A stretch of DNA of 64,000 nt from Treponema sp. (GTDB lineage: Bacteria; Spirochaetota; Spirochaetia; Treponematales; Treponemataceae). How positions within the stretch are numbered: the stretch's first letter is position 1; every line of letters starts with the position of its first letter. The DNA is taken from contig JAGCTZ010000224.1 in NCBI GenBank assembly GCA_017963165.1, positions 1-64,000 on the forward strand, given 5' to 3'. Both the position numbers and the translations under genes were made by a program. This document shows positions 61,290 through 64,000 of the stretch, in pieces. A model generated the notes under the pieces. It ran no database searches. It was not told the origin of the DNA and saw nothing but the letters and a program-made list of their open reading frames with translations.

Positions 61290-61901
61290 TTAATATTTTA
61301 TAAGTTGTTTTATCATTTTATAACAAGTTTCCCATATTTTAAAGTCTTTTTTTTCATTCCATGCAATTTTTTGTGTTTTTAATTCTTCTGAGCAAGAAGT
61401 TTTGTTATCTGACTTGTTTGCGCAGATTGTATATTCTGTAGTATTCTTTGGAACAAGCCTTATTATATGAAGCGGACACACATCAACACATTTTCCACAA
61501 CCAATACAAAGACTTGTAACAACAGCTGTTCTGTTTTTAATGATAATTGCCTGTTGAGAACAAACCTTTGAACAGTCTCCAAGTCCAATACATGCAAATT
61601 CACAGGGAGTTCCAGTTCCAGAATACTGATTTACAAGAGAACAGGAATAGCTTTCATTAAAAACTTCCCTTTTCATATCAAATTTCTTTTCGCAGGAACA
61701 AAGAACAAGTGCCTTAACATCTTTTTTTTGTATTTTTGAACTTTCAGGTTTTATATAATCAATTTCATAATCAGAAATAACAGGATCTTCCTTTATCTTA
61801 TTATTCGCATGAATCGAAGGAAAAAGAATATAAAATAGAAAAAGCAGCAGTAATGCAATTATAAGAATTATTATTATGAGCAAAATTGTAGACAGTATCA
61901 C
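61290..61901 (-). CDS. rnfB: RnfB-like ferredoxin subunit, short form
   Basis: A 203-residue protein with an N-terminal membrane helix and two [4Fe-4S] motifs, CIGLGDCSKVCSQQAI and CIGCGKCVDVCPLHII, preceded by CEFA, as in RnfB. The Fe-S domain usual before them (CG-CG---C) is absent. GTG 61901 is chosen because GGAGG lies 7 bases upstream and the GTGA overlap with the rnfA stop is exact; an ATG at 61937 would lie inside rnfA. RnfB accepts electrons from ferredoxin. Confidence 0.82.
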   Translation of the reverse strand: MILSTILLIIIILIIALLLLFLFYILFPSIHANNKIKEDPVISDYEIDYIKPESSKIQKKDVKALVLCSCEKKFDMKREVFNESYSCSLVNQYSGTGTPCEFACIGLGDCSKVCSQQAIIIKNRTAVVTSLCIGCGKCVDVCPLHIIRLVPKNTTEYTICANKSDNKTSCSEELKTQKIAWNEKKDFKIWETCYKMIKQLIKY

Positions 61902-62452
61902 TGAATTACCTCCGGATTTATCCACATAATGTCCCATACGGAAATAATTAGGATAAGAATTGCTATATAAAGAAATAATCGGCAGAAGTATTTTTCATGC
62001 GGTACATCGTTATTTCGCTGCTTAAAGGCTGTAATAAACGGAATCGGTAATAAGAATGAACAAAGACAACTGAAAGTAATTATTATTGTATTTACAAAAG
62101 AAGTACTTTCAGCAAGCGAAAGAATTATTACAAGATATGAAAATACAAATTCAGTTGCAGATTTATTTGTTGTAAGCCTGATAAGAGCTTCAAGGAATGT
62201 ATTTAAACAGATATAAATTAAGAAACTTACAAGCGGATAAAGCTCTGTCATTTTTAGAGGAACAAGAATTCCTTTTGTAACAAACCAGCTTATCATTGCA
62301 GAAATCATTATAGAAAGAATAATCTTAATACAATAAGTAATACTTTTTAATCGTGAAAGATTCAGTTCAAAAACCTTATTTGCACCAATTCCATAAATAA
62401 GGACTACAGAGGCAAAACAGACATAATAAAGAAATGTATTTAAAAATGTCAT
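61898..62452 (-). CDS. rnfA: RnfA-like membrane subunit
   Basis: A 184-residue, six-helix protein in the position of rnfA. The order rnfD-G-E-A-B matches the known rnfCDGEAB operon, and overlap with rnfE is 4 bases. Sequence similarity is modest; the conserved Cys near helix 1 is not obvious, though one Cys lies near residue 32 (ITYCIKII). Confidence 0.75.
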   Translation of the reverse strand: MTFLNTFLYYVCFASVVLIYGIGANKVFELNLSRLKSITYCIKIILSIMISAMISWFVTKGILVPLKMTELYPLVSFLIYICLNTFLEALIRLTTNKSATEFVFSYLVIILSLAESTSFVNTIIITFSCLCSFLLPIPFITAFKQRNNDVPHEKYFCRLFLYIAILILIISVWDIMWINPEVIQ

Positions 62453-63066
62453 TTATTTACCTCCGATTTACGAACAATTTCAAATTTGTTTCGTACATAA
62501 ATGTGAATAAACAAAAGAATAGAAGAAAGGATAAGTGCACCAGGAATTGAAGCAAAAATCGAAAAGAATCGTGTCTTTTCCGGAGCAAACAATACTTTTT
62601 CATAAATCTGATGATTTGCTCCGTAAAATGTAAAGGTTCCATAACCTGCAAGGTCTCTAAGCAAAAAGAAAAGTATTGCATAAATAGAAAATGTCAGCAT
62701 ATGAAACATATTTAATTTTACTCTTTCTTTTAGCGGCTGCTCTTTATTCGAAAAAAGATATCCAAAAAGAAAAACAGAAATTGGCATTAAATAAATAAGA
62801 AATCCAAGTGTGAGCATTACTTCTGGCTGTAAAATTATCATAATTTGTCTGTATAGAATTGCAGTTGAAATTATAATAATCATTACGATAAGAGTATTCA
62901 TTTCATTAAGCTTAATTTTTTTTACAAGAGAATTGGCAAGAGTTCCTGTAAGCATCAAAAGATTAAGCTCAATAACAAGGGTTATTCCATAAACAAAACG
63001 TCCGGGCGAAGGAACAAGGATTGCAAGGATTGTAGCTATTAAAACATATATAGATCTTCTTTTCAT
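62449..63066 (-). CDS. rnfE: RnfE-like membrane subunit
   Basis: A 205-residue, six-helix protein between rnfG and rnfA. It has the RnfE/NqrD pattern: PSPGRFVYGITLVIELNLLMLTG near residue 20 and the FASIPGALILSSILLF segment near the end. It overlaps rnfA by 4 bases and follows rnfG by 12. Confidence 0.75.
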   Translation of the reverse strand: MKRRSIYVLIATILAILVPSPGRFVYGITLVIELNLLMLTGTLANSLVKKIKLNEMNTLIVMIIIISTAILYRQIMIILQPEVMLTLGFLIYLMPISVFLFGYLFSNKEQPLKERVKLNMFHMLTFSIYAILFFLLRDLAGYGTFTFYGANHQIYEKVLFAPEKTRFFSIFASIPGALILSSILLFIHIYVRNKFEIVRKSEVNK

Positions 63067-63078
63067 TTGCTTCTCCCC

Positions 63079-63534
63079 TTATTTTAAAATTTCCGGAATC
63101 TTTGATTGCCAGTATTCCCGACGTTTATCTGATTTATTATTTTTTAATAATTCATTTATTCTTCCATGCAATGATGCATAACCAATAAAGTCAGTTTCCT
63201 GCCCTTCTTTGTAAATATAAACTGCAGGAAGAGGTCCATAAAAAGTCGTAATTCTTACGATTACGGCCTTAGCAACTGTACCATCTTTTTTATTTCTAAT
63301 TTGATATGCAGCACTGTTTACAGCAATTGAAGTTTTTATTTGAATTGGAGCTTCTATACTCCAGGTAGAAGGTTCATATTCTTCTAAAACCTTTTGAACT
63401 GAAACACCCAGATTTTTATTCCAGGATTTTCGTGACAATACAATTGAATACGAAAGAATGCTGAATATAACTAACAGAATGACGAGAAAAAAAGCATAAT
63501 TCTTAAAAAAAGTTTTATTATTTATTTCCTGCAT
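63079..63534 (-). CDS. rnfG: RnfG-like subunit lacking the flavin attachment motif
   Basis: A 151-residue protein with one N-terminal membrane helix (about residues 14-31) and a small periplasmic domain containing YGPLPAVYIYKEG. RnfG normally is about 200 residues and carries FMN on the Thr of SGAT-x-[ST]; no such motif is present here. Position between rnfD and rnfE supports the assignment. It overlaps rnfD by 17 bases. Confidence 0.65.
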   Translation of the reverse strand: MQEINNKTFFKNYAFFLVILLVIFSILSYSIVLSRKSWNKNLGVSVQKVLEEYEPSTWSIEAPIQIKTSIAVNSAAYQIRNKKDGTVAKAVIVRITTFYGPLPAVYIYKEGQETDFIGYASLHGRINELLKNNKSDKRREYWQSKIPEILK

Positions 63535-64000
63535 CTTGTATTTCCTTAACTACAGTATTATTAATTTCTGTCATTTTCCTAATTCTTGAATTCATATATT
63601 TTTCTTCAAACTGACGGATAAGAAGATTCAAGACATTACAAATAATAACGACATAAACCATTCCTATTGGAGAAGTACCACAACCAGTAATAATAAAGGC
63701 CAGTAATCCACCAAAGATTGCATATATTACTTTTCCAACAGCAGACATAGGATGCGTTCCGAACCATTGAATCATAAAGACTGCAGTAAAAAGTGTTCCG
63801 CTTGTTAAAAGAGCAAGTACAATATCACCCTGATTAAATTCTCCGCCTGCCATATATGGGAAAAACATTCTTACTAAAAATGCATACACGACAAGAAAGA
63901 TACCAGGAATTAAAATTGAAAAAGAATTATCAGAAAATAGAACTATTGATGCTATAATTGTAAGCAGATTAAATCTGAATGCCGGAATTATTGATTGAGT
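63518..64000 (-). CDS. rnfD: RnfD-like membrane subunit, cut by the right edge
   Basis: The frame is open from the window edge (reading TQSIIPAFRFNLLT...) through GIFLVVYAFLVRMFFPYMAGG, ALLTSGTLFTAVFMIQWFGTHPMSAVG and LLAFIITGCGTSPIGMVYV, ending after about 160 visible residues. The helix pattern and position fit the C-terminal half of RnfD; the ATDPVT element seen in typical RnfD is replaced by IQWFGTHPMS. Its flavin site, if present, would be beyond the edge. rnfC is expected further right. Confidence 0.75.
   Translation of the reverse strand, partial: TQSIIPAFRFNLLTIIASIVLFSDNSFSILIPGIFLVVYAFLVRMFFPYMAGGEFNQGDIVLALLTSGTLFTAVFMIQWFGTHPMSAVGKVIYAIFGGLLAFIITGCGTSPIGMVYVVIICNVLNLLIRQFEEKYMNSRIRKMTEINNTVVKEIQDAGNK

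Noticed and set aside
63079..63534. Unrelated small exported protein instead of RnfG
   Set aside because: Its place between rnfD and rnfE and a single membrane anchor favour RnfG, although the flavin motif is missing.

Overview
The window looks like a chromosomal segment of an anaerobic, low-GC, double-membrane spirochaete, most likely a gut or rumen Treponema. This is inferred from gene content: two methyl-accepting chemotaxis proteins, several c-di-GMP proteins, an OmpA-like protein and an outer-membrane barrel, a ferredoxin-dependent 2-oxoacid oxidoreductase, a hydrogenase-like sensor, an Rnf-type operon, and many intergenic repeats. No species can be named from the sequence alone.

Layout. 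1-930: scarred edge with a truncated ABC-exporter ATPase. 949-4058: feoAB iron uptake operon with twin operators, plus a FeoC-like protein and a membrane HMA protein. 4082-9501: TetR regulator with four operators, divergent from an RND/MMPL exporter, a LolA-like protein and an outer-membrane barrel. 9547-14083: ZIP transporter and mfd. 14133-16550: small envelope/regulatory genes, a hairpin element and tRNA-Leu(CAG). 16500-23997 (minus): two pseudouridine synthases, a YggS protein, rsmA, a ComEC-like protein, a repeat protein and a PilZ protein. 24058-29823: CPBP protease, a Gld-type ABC cluster and RNase Z. 29882-34612: MoxR/DUF58/DUF4129-type operon ending in an ATP-grasp gene. 34613-39461 (minus): FemAB-like transferase, HD-GYP phosphodiesterase, metG. 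39606-45694: chemoreceptor and an acyl-CoA ligase/XRE-cupin cluster. 45945-50205: FIST sensor plus a hydrogenase-like/EAL fusion. 50284-53484 (minus): vor operon with a second XRE-cupin regulator. 53591-58036 (minus): HD protein, OmpA, LUD, chemoreceptor. 58238-59119: lipoprotein. 59218-61203 (minus): GH57-like pseudoenzyme. 61290-64000 (minus): rnfDGEAB, running off the edge.

Most striking points. (1) A 1041-residue fusion of ferredoxin clusters, a hydrogenase H-cluster domain lacking the proton-relay Cys, an Fe-S motif, a degenerate GGDEF, an intact EAL and a PAS-like tail, next to a FIST sensor: a candidate hydrogen/redox-to-c-di-GMP switch. (2) Two copies of a hairpin element with conserved ends and loop but different, mutually complementary arms. 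(3) About eight genes with a -10 box only 6-7 bases before the start codon and no Shine-Dalgarno, suggesting common leaderless transcription. (4) A nearly identical 27-28 base box, at the same position relative to -35, upstream of both the acyl-CoA ligase and vor operons, each of which carries a paralogous XRE-cupin regulator. With the enzymology this suggests co-regulated assimilation of branched-chain (or aryl) acids. (5) A REP-like repeat inserted in frame in three proteins. (6) A pseudouridine synthase gene whose end is encoded antisense to a tRNA.

All function calls come from reading motifs; no database search was run.
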